A stretch of 64,000 nt of DNA from positions 62,001-126,000 of the forward strand of contig NZ_JANGEY010000001.1 in the NCBI RefSeq assembly GCF_024451105.1, read 5' to 3'. A program made the position numbers and the translations under genes. The notes under the pieces are model-generated. The model saw nothing but the letters and a program-made list of their open reading frames with translations, ran no database searches and was not told the DNA's origin. Numbering within the stretch: the first letter of the stretch is position 1; every line of letters begins with the position of its first letter. Source of the stretch: Stutzerimonas stutzeri (GTDB lineage Bacteria > Pseudomonadota > Gammaproteobacteria > Pseudomonadales > Pseudomonadaceae). Below, in pieces: positions 53,187 through 61,182 of the stretch.

Positions 53187-53804
53187 ATGTACCACGGCGA
53201 ACGCTTCAACGCCTGGACTCATCTGGTCGGCGCGGTGCTGGCCTTCATCGGTGCGCTCAGCCTGCTGGTGCAGGCGCTGTGGGAGGGCGAGCCGCTGAAG
53301 ATCGGCAGCGTCGCGGTCTACGGCGGCACGCTGGTGCTGCTCTACGTCGTCTCCACCGTCTATCACAGCGTGCGCGGCCGGGCGAAGGCCATCCTGCGCA
53401 AGCTCGACCACCTGTCCATCTACCTCCTGATCGCCGGCAGCTACACGCCGTTCTGCCTGGTCAGCCTCGGCGGTCCGCTGGGCTGGGTGCTGCTCGGCGT
53501 GGTCTGGGGCATGGCGCTGGTGGGCATGCTGCAGGAGCTCAAGCCGCGCTCCGAGGCGCGGGTGCTGTCGCTGGTGATCTACGCGCTGATGGGCTGGAGC
53601 GCGCTGCTGGCGGTCGGCCCGCTGGCCGAGGCGCTCGGCCACGACGGGGTGATCTGGCTGCTCGCCGGCGGCATCTGCTACACGGTCGGGGTGATCTTCT
53701 TCGTGTTCGACGAGCGCTTCCGCCACTGGCACGGCATCTGGCACCTGTTCGTGATCGGCGGCAGCAGCCTGCACTTCGCCGCGGTGCAGCTCTACGTGGT
53801 GTGA
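53187..53804 (+). CDS. TrhA/hemolysin III family membrane protein
   Basis: 205-residue seven-helix membrane protein of the PAQR/hemolysin III family. ATG 53187 follows GAGGGAGGG and opens with MYHGERFNAWTHLVGAVLAF, which has the family His. Others are in STVYHSVRG, HLSIYLLIAGSYTPFCL and HWHGIWHLFVIGGSSLHFAAV, the usual metal-binding pattern. In Bacillus and E. coli TrhA affects membrane fatty-acid homeostasis. The open frame upstream (53157) is not needed. Confidence 0.9.
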   Translation: MYHGERFNAWTHLVGAVLAFIGALSLLVQALWEGEPLKIGSVAVYGGTLVLLYVVSTVYHSVRGRAKAILRKLDHLSIYLLIAGSYTPFCLVSLGGPLGWVLLGVVWGMALVGMLQELKPRSEARVLSLVIYALMGWSALLAVGPLAEALGHDGVIWLLAGGICYTVGVIFFVFDERFRHWHGIWHLFVIGGSSLHFAAVQLYVV

Positions 53805-53835
53805 GGCGGGCGGGGGCGGCCCCGCCCGCCTCCCC

Positions 53836-54936
53836 TCACTCGGCCACCCGGTAGCGCTCCAGCCAGTGCGCGTAGGGCGCCGGCAGCACCCAGGTCGGCC
53901 GCTCGACGCCGAGCTGCTGGGCGGCCTTGAGCGGCCAGTGCGGGTTGGCCAGGTGGGCGCGGCCGACCATCACCAGGTCCATCTGCCCGTCGGCGACCAC
54001 CCGCTCGGCGTTGGCCGGGCTGTCGATGCCCCAGGACGAGGCCACCGGCAGCTCGGCCTCGCGGCGCACGCGCTCGGCGATCGGCGCGAGGAAGGCCGGG
54101 CCCCACGGGATATTGGTGTCGGGGATGGTGAAGCCGACGCTGACGCTGAGCAGGTCCAGCCCGCCGCGACGGAAACCCTTGGCCAGCTCGATGGACTCCT
54201 CGAGGGTTTCTTCGTCGCGGCCGTCGTACTCGATCACACCGAAGCGCGCGGTCAGCGGCAGGTGCTCCGGCCACACCTCGCGCACCGCGGCGAGGGTTTC
54301 CAAGAGGAAGCGGCTGCGGTTGGCCAGGCTGCCGCCGTACTGGTCGTCGCGCTGGTTGGAGTGCGGCGAGAAGAAGCTCTGCGCCAGGTAGCCGTGGGCG
54401 AAGTGCAGCTCCAGCCACTCGAAGCCGGCCTCAAGGGCGCGGCGCGCGGCGGCGACGAAGTCGGCCTGCACGCGGGCGATGTCGCCCTGGCTCATCGCCT
54501 TGGGCGCGTTGGACAGGTGGGCGCCGAAGGGGATCGCCGAGGGGGCGATGGTCTGCCAGCCGCGTTCGTCACCTGCGGCGATGTGGTCGTCGCCCTCCCA
54601 CGGGCGGTTGGCGCTGGCCTTGCGTCCGGCGTGGGCGATCTGGATGCCCGGCACCGCGCCGGCGGCCTTGATGGCGCGGGCCACCGGGGCGAAGGCTGCC
54701 GCCTGCTCGTCGCTCCACAGGCCGGCACAGGCCGGGGTGATGCGCCCTTCCGGAGCGACGGCGGTGGCCTCGACGATCACCAGCCCGGCGCCGCCGCGGG
54801 CGATGCTGGCGTAGTGGTGCAGGTGCCAGTCGTTGATCAGGCCGTCGGTGGCGCTGTACTGGCACATCGGCGGCACGGCGATGCGGTTGCGCAGGGTGAC
54901 GTCTTTGAGCTGGAACGGGGAAAACAGTGCGGACAT
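53836..54936 (-). CDS. xenA: NADPH-dependent old yellow enzyme (XenA/NamA-like)
   Basis: FMN-binding ene-reductase of 366 residues. MSALFSPFQLKDVTLRNRIAVPPMCQYS is the conserved N-terminus. The active-site region LHFAHGYLAQSFFSPHSNQRDDQYGGSLANRSRF and the phosphate-binding GQMDLVMVGRAHLANP are intact. It reduces activated double bonds and may detoxify electrophiles or nitro compounds. ATG 54936; a longer frame exists but is not conserved. It stands 74 bp after the DJ-1-type gene on the same strand and may share its operon. Confidence 0.94.
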   Translation of the reverse strand: MSALFSPFQLKDVTLRNRIAVPPMCQYSATDGLINDWHLHHYASIARGGAGLVIVEATAVAPEGRITPACAGLWSDEQAAAFAPVARAIKAAGAVPGIQIAHAGRKASANRPWEGDDHIAAGDERGWQTIAPSAIPFGAHLSNAPKAMSQGDIARVQADFVAAARRALEAGFEWLELHFAHGYLAQSFFSPHSNQRDDQYGGSLANRSRFLLETLAAVREVWPEHLPLTARFGVIEYDGRDEETLEESIELAKGFRRGGLDLLSVSVGFTIPDTNIPWGPAFLAPIAERVRREAELPVASSWGIDSPANAERVVADGQMDLVMVGRAHLANPHWPLKAAQQLGVERPTWVLPAPYAHWLERYRVAE

Positions 54937-55010
54937 GCGGAGTCGTCTCGGAATTCGGGATTCAAGGGGGAGCGAAGCGCCGGCCCCGGGGCGGGGCCGG
55001 CGCGAGAGCG

Positions 55011-55691
55011 TCAGTGGCCGAGCAGCTTGAGCAGCGCTTCGGCGCTGGCGTCCGAGGAAGCCGGGTTCTGCCCGGTGACCAGGAGGCCGTCGACGGCGAC
55101 GTGGCTCTGCCAGTCGGCGGCCTTGCTGTACTGGCCGCCGTTGGCCTTGAGCATGTCCTCGACCAGGAAGGGCACCACATCGGTCAGCTGCACGGCGTCT
55201 TCCTCGCTGTTGCTGAAGCCGGTGACCTGGCGGCCCCGGACCAGCGGCTGGCCGTCGGCGCCCCTGGCGTGGCGCAGCACCGCCGGGGCGTGGCAGACCG
55301 CGCCGACCGGCTTGCCGAGCGCCTGGAAGCGCTCGATCAGTGCCACCGAACGGGCGTCCTCGGCGAGATCCCACAGCGGGCCATGGCCGCCGGGATAGAA
55401 CAGCGCGTCGAAGTCCTCGGCACGCACTTCATCCAGCGTCAGGGTGCTGGCCAGCGCGGCGCGCGCCGCGGCGTCCTCATTGAAGCGGCGGGTGGCGGCG
55501 GTCTGTGCGCCGGGGTCGTCGCTCTTCGGGTCGAGCGGCGGCTGGCCGCCCTTGGGCGAGGCCAGGGTGATTTCGGCGCCGGCATCCTTGAACACGTAGT
55601 AGGGCGCGGCGAATTCCTCCAGCCAGAAGCCGGTCTTGTGGCCGGTGTCGCCCAGTTGGTCGTGGGAGGTGAGCACCATCAGAATCTTCAT
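55011..55691 (-). CDS. DJ-1/PfpI family protein (glyoxalase III / Hsp31-like)
   Basis: 226-residue protein of the class I glutamine-amidotransferase fold. The nucleophile elbow is GAVCHAPAVL with Cys near 137. YPGGHGPLWDL holds the conserved Gly-His segment, and the N-terminus reads KILMVLTSHDQLGDTGHKTGFWLEEFAAPY. It is probably a glutathione-independent glyoxalase or chaperone. Upstream of xenA on the same strand and divergent from the LysR gene at 55782, which is a plausible regulator of both. Confidence 0.9.
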   Translation of the reverse strand: MKILMVLTSHDQLGDTGHKTGFWLEEFAAPYYVFKDAGAEITLASPKGGQPPLDPKSDDPGAQTAATRRFNEDAAARAALASTLTLDEVRAEDFDALFYPGGHGPLWDLAEDARSVALIERFQALGKPVGAVCHAPAVLRHARGADGQPLVRGRQVTGFSNSEEDAVQLTDVVPFLVEDMLKANGGQYSKAADWQSHVAVDGLLVTGQNPASSDASAEALLKLLGH

Positions 55692-55781
55692 CGAACTCTC
55701 CTGGAACAGGCCTTGCGGCGGTGGATCGCTATGGAGGGCATCTTAGGCGCAGGGCTATGATTCGGAAATTCGAAAGCTTCT

Positions 55782-56729
55782 ATGCCTGGTATTCGCCAAA
55801 TGAATATCGCCAACAAGGACCTCAACCTGCTGCTGGCCTTCCATGTGCTCTACCAGGAGCGCAACGCCTCGCTGGCCGCGGCGCGCATGGCGCTCAGCCA
55901 GCCGGCGCTGAGCCACAAGCTGAACAAGCTGCGCCACGAGTTCGGCGACCCGCTGTTCGTGCGCGCACCGCGCGGGCTGACGCCGACGCCGCGCGCCCAC
56001 GAGCTGGCGCCGACCGTGCAGCGCCTGGTCGGCGAGCTGGAGGCGTTCTACGACCACTGCGCGGGCCGCGACTTCCTCGCCCGCGCCGAGCGCATCCACC
56101 TGTACACCACCGATTTCATCGAGCAGACCCTGCTGCCGCGCCTGCTGCCGCAGCTGCGCGCTCAGGCGCCCAACCTGGTGCTGATCACCCACAACACCCG
56201 CGGCCTGCTGCCGCGCGAGGAGCTGGAGAAAGGCACCTGCGACCTGGCCATCGCCGGCTTCTACGCCAACCTGCCGGACACCTTCCGCCAGCAGCGCCTG
56301 TTCGGCGTGGACTTCGTGGTGCTGGCATCAAAGCACAACTCCCGGCTGGCCGGCGGCCTCGACCTCGCCGCCTTCGTCGCCTGCGAGCACCTCCTGACCA
56401 CCCTGACCGGCGACCTGCACGGCCTGGTCGACCGCGCCCTGGAGGCGCGCGGGCTGAGTCGGCGGGTGGCGGCCGGGCTGTCCAGCTTCATCGCCCCGAC
56501 CCGGCTGATCCGCGGCACCGACCTGCTGCTCACCTGCCTGCGCGCCATCGCCGAGGAAGCCGCCGAGCGCGACCCCGAGCTGGTGATCCACCCGTTGCCC
56601 ATCGAGCTGCCGCGCGTCGAGCTGATGCAGATCTGGCACGAACGCACCGACGCCGACCGCCTGCGCCGCTGGCTGCGCCAGCAGATCCAGCAGGTGGCGG
56701 AGCAGTTGCCGCAGCCCGAAGCGCGCTGA
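55782..56729 (+). CDS. LysR-family transcriptional regulator
   Basis: Regulator of 315 residues (309 if the ATG at 55800 is used; neither start has a strong ribosome-binding site). The N-terminal helix-turn-helix is DLNLLLAFHVLYQERNASLA, then MALSQPALSHKLNKLRHEF. The effector domain runs from about 95. Divergent from the DJ-1/xenA pair, with 90 bp between them, so it probably controls these two genes. Effector unknown. Confidence 0.92.
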   Translation: MPGIRQMNIANKDLNLLLAFHVLYQERNASLAAARMALSQPALSHKLNKLRHEFGDPLFVRAPRGLTPTPRAHELAPTVQRLVGELEAFYDHCAGRDFLARAERIHLYTTDFIEQTLLPRLLPQLRAQAPNLVLITHNTRGLLPREELEKGTCDLAIAGFYANLPDTFRQQRLFGVDFVVLASKHNSRLAGGLDLAAFVACEHLLTTLTGDLHGLVDRALEARGLSRRVAAGLSSFIAPTRLIRGTDLLLTCLRAIAEEAAERDPELVIHPLPIELPRVELMQIWHERTDADRLRRWLRQQIQQVAEQLPQPEAR

Positions 56730-56743
56730 ACCCGCCGCGGCGC

Positions 56744-57446
56744 TCAGGCGTCCAGCGCATCGGCCAGCGCCCGCAGCAGCCTGGCGCCGTCGCCGCGCCA
56801 GGCGCTGCCGTGCATGCAGGCCAGGGTGGTCGGGGCGGCGCCGGCCAGCCGCTCGAGCATGGCGCGGGCATACCTGCTGTGCGAGAAGTAGTCCATCTGC
56901 CCGCGGAAGGCCTCGCTGGGGCGCCGGCAGCCGGGCGCCGCCCTGGGTGAACAGGTCGCCGCACAGCAGGGTCCGCGTGCCTTGCTCCATCAGCAAGCCG
57001 CACTCCCAGGCGTGCGGCAGGTGCGGGGTGTCCAACCACTGCACGACGCGCCGGCCGAGCGCCAGCGTCTCGCCGTCCTTGAGCGCCCGCGCCGGGCGGT
57101 CGGCGAGATCGTCGATCGACACCAGCGCCGCCACCGTGCCGCACAGCGGTACCGCCTGCGGGGCGACGGCCAGCCATTCGTTGAGCGAGCCGCACTCGTC
57201 GGCCTCGACGTGGGACAGGCCGATGTAGCGCAGGCGCTCGACCGGCAGCACGCTGGCCACCGCCTCGCGCACCAGCGAGAACAGCCTGCGCGGGCCGGTG
57301 TGGAACAGCAGCGGCTCGTCGTCGAGCAGCAGGTACTGGTTGAACGAGAAGCCGCCGCCCTCCATCCGCACCGGGGTGTTGATGCGGTAGATGCCGTCGG
57401 CGATCTCGACGACGTTGGTGCCCGACTGCGTGTTGGTGATGGCCAT
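56744..57446 (-). pseudogene. Metallo-beta-lactamase-fold protein, frameshifted
   Basis: The N-terminal 175 codons (ATG 57446, MAITNTQSGTNVVEIADGIY) carry a metallo-beta-lactamase-fold domain with the diiron-type motif SHVEADECGS and later TPHLPHAWEC and CGDLFTQGG. Around 56933-56938 the frame shifts by one base. The natural continuation (EAFRGQMDYFSHSRYARAML, ending ALADALDA) is one frame over and stops at 56744. Omitting one base (extra C of the GCCCGG on the minus strand) restores a continuous protein of about 233 residues. The function of the intact protein would be hydrolytic or diiron oxygen-binding; substrate unknown. Confidence 0.75.
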
Positions 57447-57812
57447 GGCGCGCTGCTCCCCGTCGTTGCCATTCCCCAGTTAAGCAGGATGAGCGGGCGA
57501 GCGCGCGCGGCACGCCGCGCGCACCATCCCCGCGACGGCAACGGCCTGCGGATGCCTTCCCCTGCCCTCGCCTGCGCCTCCCGAGGCGCTGGGCAACCCC
57601 CAACCCGGCTGCTGCCCAGCGCCTGCCTCGAAAAATTCTCTGCACGATAAAAAAATTCACCTCAAGCATGGACGCACCGCTTTCCTTCGCTTATAAAAAC
57701 ACCAACACGAAAAATATATTCCCATCAGTCAAAAATATTCAGGAATGAAATCGGCCTGCACCGACGCACCTTCCGCCTTGCCACCGCTGCCTCCCTACCC
57801 CGAGGACCCGAC
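57447..57812. other. 366-bp leader of the purU-folD-sox operon
   Basis: No gene found. The first half is GC-rich; 57620-57760 is markedly AT-rich with A-tracts (AAAAAAATTC, AAAAATATATTC), a usual promoter or bend region. No riboswitch fold could be recognised by eye. It must carry the control sites of the one-carbon operon. Confidence 0.6.
57669..57697 (+). promoter_or_regulatory. Candidate sigma-70 promoter of purU
   Basis: TGGACG and TATAAA are spaced 17 bases apart in the AT-rich stretch, about 115 bp before the purU ATG. The -35 is weak, so an activator may be needed. Confidence 0.35.
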
Positions 57813-58679
57813 ATGCAACACGCTCCGAACCAGTACGTGATCAAGATCAGCTGCCCGGCGACCTCCGGGATCGTCGCCGCGGTGACCACCTTCCTCGCCG
57901 ACCACGGCTGCTACATCAGCGAGATGGCGCAGTTCGACGACGAGGTCAGCGGCACCTTCTTCATGCGTGCGGTGTTCCGCTTCAACGCCGGCCTCAAAGG
58001 CGATATCGCGGTGATCGAGCAGGGCTTCGTCGACGTGGCCGGCAAGTTCGCCATGGCCTGGGAGCTGCACGACGCCAGCCAGCCGATGCGCGTGCTGCTG
58101 ATGGTCAGCAAGTTCGATCACTGCCTGGCCGACCTGCTCTACCGCCACCAGAAGGGCGAGCTGCACATGCAGATCACCGCCATCGTCTCCAACCACCTCG
58201 ACCTGCGGCCGATGGCCGAGCGCGAGGGCATCCGCTTCATCTACCTGCCGGTGACCAGGGAGACCAAGGCCCAGCAGGAAGCCGAGCTGATGAAGATCGT
58301 CGACGAGACCCGGACCGAGCTGGTGGTGCTGGCGCGCTACATGCAGATCCTCTCCGACGATCTGTGCGAGCAACTTTCGGGCCGCGCCATCAACATCCAC
58401 CACTCGTTCCTGCCCGGCTTCAAGGGCGCCAAGCCCTACCACCAGGCCTTCGAGCGCGGCGTGAAGCTGATCGGCGCCACCGCCCACTACGTCACCGCCG
58501 ACCTCGACGAGGGCCCGATCATCGAGCAGGAAGTGCAGCGCGTGGACCACAACTACGCACCGGACGACCTGGTCGCCGTCGGCCGCGACACCGAGACCGT
58601 GGCCCTGTCCAAGGCGGTCAAGTACCACCTCGAGCACCGCGTGTTCCTCAACCACGACAAGACGGTGATCTTCCGATGA
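57813..58679 (+). CDS. purU: Formyltetrahydrofolate deformylase PurU
   Basis: Hydrolyses 10-formyl-tetrahydrofolate to formate and tetrahydrofolate. It has 288 residues. An N-terminal ACT domain (about 8-85) is followed by a formyltransferase-like domain from about 90. Catalytic segments are [21 protein letters not shown] (Asn and His) and [17 protein letters not shown] (Asp). It heads the operon, and its stop overlaps the folD ATG (ATGA). It would recycle folate loaded by the flavoenzyme encoded downstream. Confidence 0.96.
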   Translation: MQHAPNQYVIKISCPATSGIVAAVTTFLADHGCYISEMAQFDDEVSGTFFMRAVFRFNAGLKGDIAVIEQGFVDVAGKFAMAWELHDASQPMRVLLMVSKFDHCLADLLYRHQKGELHMQITAIVSNHLDLRPMAEREGIRFIYLPVTRETKAQQEAELMKIVDETRTELVVLARYMQILSDDLCEQLSGRAINIHHSFLPGFKGAKPYHQAFERGVKLIGATAHYVTADLDEGPIIEQEVQRVDHNYAPDDLVAVGRDTETVALSKAVKYHLEHRVFLNHDKTVIFR

Positions 58680-59584
58680 GCGCGCCCGGCCAACTGATCG
58701 ACGGCAAGGCCGCCTCCGCGCGGGTCCTCGCCGAGGTGACCGCCGAGGTCATCGCCCTGAAGGCCGAAGGCATCGAGCCGGCACTGGCCGTGGTGCTGGT
58801 CGGCGACGACCCGGCCAGCCACGTCTACGTGCGCAACAAGGTGCTGCGCGCCGGCGAGGTGGGCATCCGCTCGCTGGAGCATCGCCTGCCGGCCGACGCC
58901 AGCGCCGAGCAGGTGCTGGCGCTGGTCGCCGCGCTGAATGCCGACGCCAGCGTGCACGGCATCCTGGTGCAGCTGCCGCTGCCCAGGCACATCGACGAGA
59001 CCGCGGTGCTGCAGGCCATCGACCCGGCCAAGGACGTCGACGGCTTCCACAGCGAGAACGTCGGCGGCCTCAGCCAGGGCCGCGACGTGCTGGTGCCCTG
59101 CACCCCGGCCGGCTGCATGCGTCTGCTGCGCGACACCCTCGGCGATCTCGCCGGCAAGCACGCGGTGGTGATCGGTCGCTCGAACATCGTCGGCAAGCCG
59201 ATGGCCGCCCTGCTGCTGGCCGCCGACTGCACGGTGACCGTGCTGCACTCGCGCAGCAGGAACCCGCAGGCGCTGTGCAGCAAGGCCGACATCGTGGTCG
59301 CCGCGGTCGGTCGGCCGCGGATGATCAAGGCCGAGTGGATCAAGCCCGGCGCGGTGGTCATCGACGTCGGCATCAACCGCATCGAGGAGGACGGCCGTTC
59401 GCGGCTGGTCGGCGACGTCGACTTCGCCGACGTGCAGCCGCTGACCCGCGCCATCACTCCGGTGCCGGGCGGCGTCGGGCCGATGACCATCGCTCTCCTG
59501 ATGCAAAACACCGTGACCGCCGCGCGCCAGCAGCATGCCCGGCAGTCCGCGCCCGACTCGCCCCAGCAGGCGGTCGCGCAGTAG
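58676..59584 (+). CDS. folD: Bifunctional methylenetetrahydrofolate dehydrogenase/cyclohydrolase FolD
   Basis: Converts 5,10-methylene- to 10-formyl-tetrahydrofolate. It has 302 residues from ATG 58676. Catalytic segments are [22 protein letters not shown] (the usual YVRxK motif), [22 protein letters not shown], and the NADP site [17 protein letters not shown]. It stands in an operon with purU and the sox-like genes, so it may be a second, operon-dedicated folD; another copy elsewhere in the genome is likely but not visible. The tail after [17 protein letters not shown] is non-conserved. Confidence 0.95.
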   Translation: MSAPGQLIDGKAASARVLAEVTAEVIALKAEGIEPALAVVLVGDDPASHVYVRNKVLRAGEVGIRSLEHRLPADASAEQVLALVAALNADASVHGILVQLPLPRHIDETAVLQAIDPAKDVDGFHSENVGGLSQGRDVLVPCTPAGCMRLLRDTLGDLAGKHAVVIGRSNIVGKPMAALLLAADCTVTVLHSRSRNPQALCSKADIVVAAVGRPRMIKAEWIKPGAVVIDVGINRIEEDGRSRLVGDVDFADVQPLTRAITPVPGGVGPMTIALLMQNTVTAARQQHARQSAPDSPQQAVAQ

Positions 59585-59621
59585 TCGTTCAACGGCCGGC
59601 ACGGCCCAACGAGGAGGCAGC

Positions 59622-60863
59622 ATGCCTTTCAGTCTTCTTAAATACGGCCTGAGCTCCGAGTACCCGGCGGAGGTCGATCTGCCGGCGCCCAAGGAACTCA
59701 AGCCGGCCTACGACGTGGTGATCATCGGCGGTGGCGGCCACGGCCTGGCCACCGCCTACTACCTGGCCAGGTACCACGGCGTGACCAACGTCGCGGTGCT
59801 GGACAAGGGTTACCTGGGCGGCGGCAACACCGCGCGCAACACCGCGGTGATCCGCTCCAACTACCTGACCAGCGAGGGCGTGAAGTTCTACGCCGAGTCG
59901 GTGAAGCTGTTCCAGGGACTCTCCAACGAGTTCGACTTCAACATCATGTATTCCGAGCGCGGCCAGCTGACCCTGGCGCACACCGACGCCACGGTGCGCG
60001 CCTTCCGCCAGCGCGCCGAGGTCAACAAGCACTTCGGCGGGCGTACCGAGATGATCGACCGCCAGCAGATCCGCGAGCTGGTGCCGACCCTCAACCTCGA
60101 CCCCGGCCACCTGCCGGTGCTCGCCGGCCTCTGGCACATCGACGGCGCCACCGCGCGCCACGATGCGGTGGCCTGGGGCTACGCCAAGCAGGCGGCCAAG
60201 CGCGGCGTGGAGATCCACCAGCTCACCGAGGTGCAGGACTTCGTGGTCGAGGGCAACCGGGTGGTGGCGGTGAAGACCAACCGCGGCACGGTGAAGTGCG
60301 GCTGCGCGGTGCAGGCCATCGCCGGGCACAGCTCGCTGCTGCTGAACAAGCTGGGCATCCGCGCACCGATCCACAGCTACCCGCTGCAGGCGATGGTCAC
60401 CCAGCCGTTCAAGCCGTTCCTCGACCCGCTGGTCAGCTCCTCGGCGCTGCACTGCTACGTGCAGCAGACCGGCCGCGGCGAGGTGGTGATCGGCGGCGGC
60501 TCCGACCCCTACCCGCTGTACAACACCCGCTCGACCCTGGACCTCAAGGAAGGCCTGCTGGCCCACGCCATCGAGATGTTCCCGTTCATGGCCAACGCCA
60601 GGCTGATGCGCCAGTGGGCGGGGATCACCGACATGACTCCAGACTACAGCCCGATCATGGGCCGCTCGCCGATCGACAACTACTACCTCGACGCCGGCTG
60701 GGGCACCTGGGGCTTCAAGTCGACGCCGATCTGCGGCCAGACCATGGCCGAACTGGTGGCCAGCGGCGGCCGGACGCCGGAGCTGATCAAGCCCTTCGCC
60801 CTGGAGCGCTTCTCGACCTTCCAGCAGGTCAACGAAATGGGCGCCACCGCCGCCAGCCACTGA
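59622..60863 (+). CDS. soxB: Sarcosine-oxidase-like beta subunit (SoxB / N-methylglutamate dehydrogenase MgdA)
   Basis: Flavin-containing amine-oxidising subunit of 413 residues. The FAD motif is VIIGGGGHGLATAYYLAR (36-50). GGGNTARNTAVIRSNYL follows. The conserved ARHDAVAWG (His180) corresponds to the residue that binds FMN covalently in sarcosine oxidase. The C-terminus reads WGTWGFKSTPICGQ. The sequence differs noticeably from the soxB I remember of P. putida (N-terminus MPFSLLKYGLSSEYPAE). Together with the variant delta subunit this points towards N-methylglutamate dehydrogenase. GAGGAGG precedes the ATG. Confidence 0.88.
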   Translation: MPFSLLKYGLSSEYPAEVDLPAPKELKPAYDVVIIGGGGHGLATAYYLARYHGVTNVAVLDKGYLGGGNTARNTAVIRSNYLTSEGVKFYAESVKLFQGLSNEFDFNIMYSERGQLTLAHTDATVRAFRQRAEVNKHFGGRTEMIDRQQIRELVPTLNLDPGHLPVLAGLWHIDGATARHDAVAWGYAKQAAKRGVEIHQLTEVQDFVVEGNRVVAVKTNRGTVKCGCAVQAIAGHSSLLLNKLGIRAPIHSYPLQAMVTQPFKPFLDPLVSSSALHCYVQQTGRGEVVIGGGSDPYPLYNTRSTLDLKEGLLAHAIEMFPFMANARLMRQWAGITDMTPDYSPIMGRSPIDNYYLDAGWGTWGFKSTPICGQTMAELVASGGRTPELIKPFALERFSTFQQVNEMGATAASH

Positions 60864-60873
60864 GGAACCCGCG

Positions 60874-61182
60874 ATGAAGATCATGCCCTGCCCCCTGAAC
60901 GGTCCGCGCAACATCAGCGAATTCACCTACGGCGGCGAGTTCAAGCCGATGCCCGACCCGGCCAGCTGCAGCGACGCCGAGTGGGCCGACTACGTGTTCA
61001 ACAGCGACAACCACGCCGGCGTGGTCACCGAGTGGTGGATGCACAACGCCTCCAGCTACTGGTTCCTCGCCGAGCGCCACACCGTCACCGACGAGATCAT
61101 CCGCACCTTCGATCCGAAGGAAGTCTTCACCCGCCGCGTCGACTTCGTCGCCAAGGCGCCTGCCCGGGAGGCCACCGTATGA
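60874..61182 (+). CDS. soxD: Sarcosine-oxidase-like delta subunit (SoxD / MgdB)
   Basis: 102-residue subunit. In sarcosine oxidase the N-terminal CPxCG pair, together with other residues, holds a zinc ion. Here the start is MPCPLNGPRNISEFTYGGE, with Leu-Asn in place of the second Cys. The segment CSDAEWADYVFNSDNHAGVV and EWWMHNASSYWFLAERHTVTDE are otherwise typical of the family. This non-zinc form is, to my recollection, the one of N-methylglutamate dehydrogenases. Stop overlaps the next start (ATGA). Confidence 0.88.
   Translation: MKIMPCPLNGPRNISEFTYGGEFKPMPDPASCSDAEWADYVFNSDNHAGVVTEWWMHNASSYWFLAERHTVTDEIIRTFDPKEVFTRRVDFVAKAPAREATV

Noticed and set aside
57447-57812. Glycine or folate riboswitch upstream of purU
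   Set aside because: The leader is AT-rich but I could not trace the paired stems or conserved bases of any known riboswitch by eye; a covariance-model search would decide.
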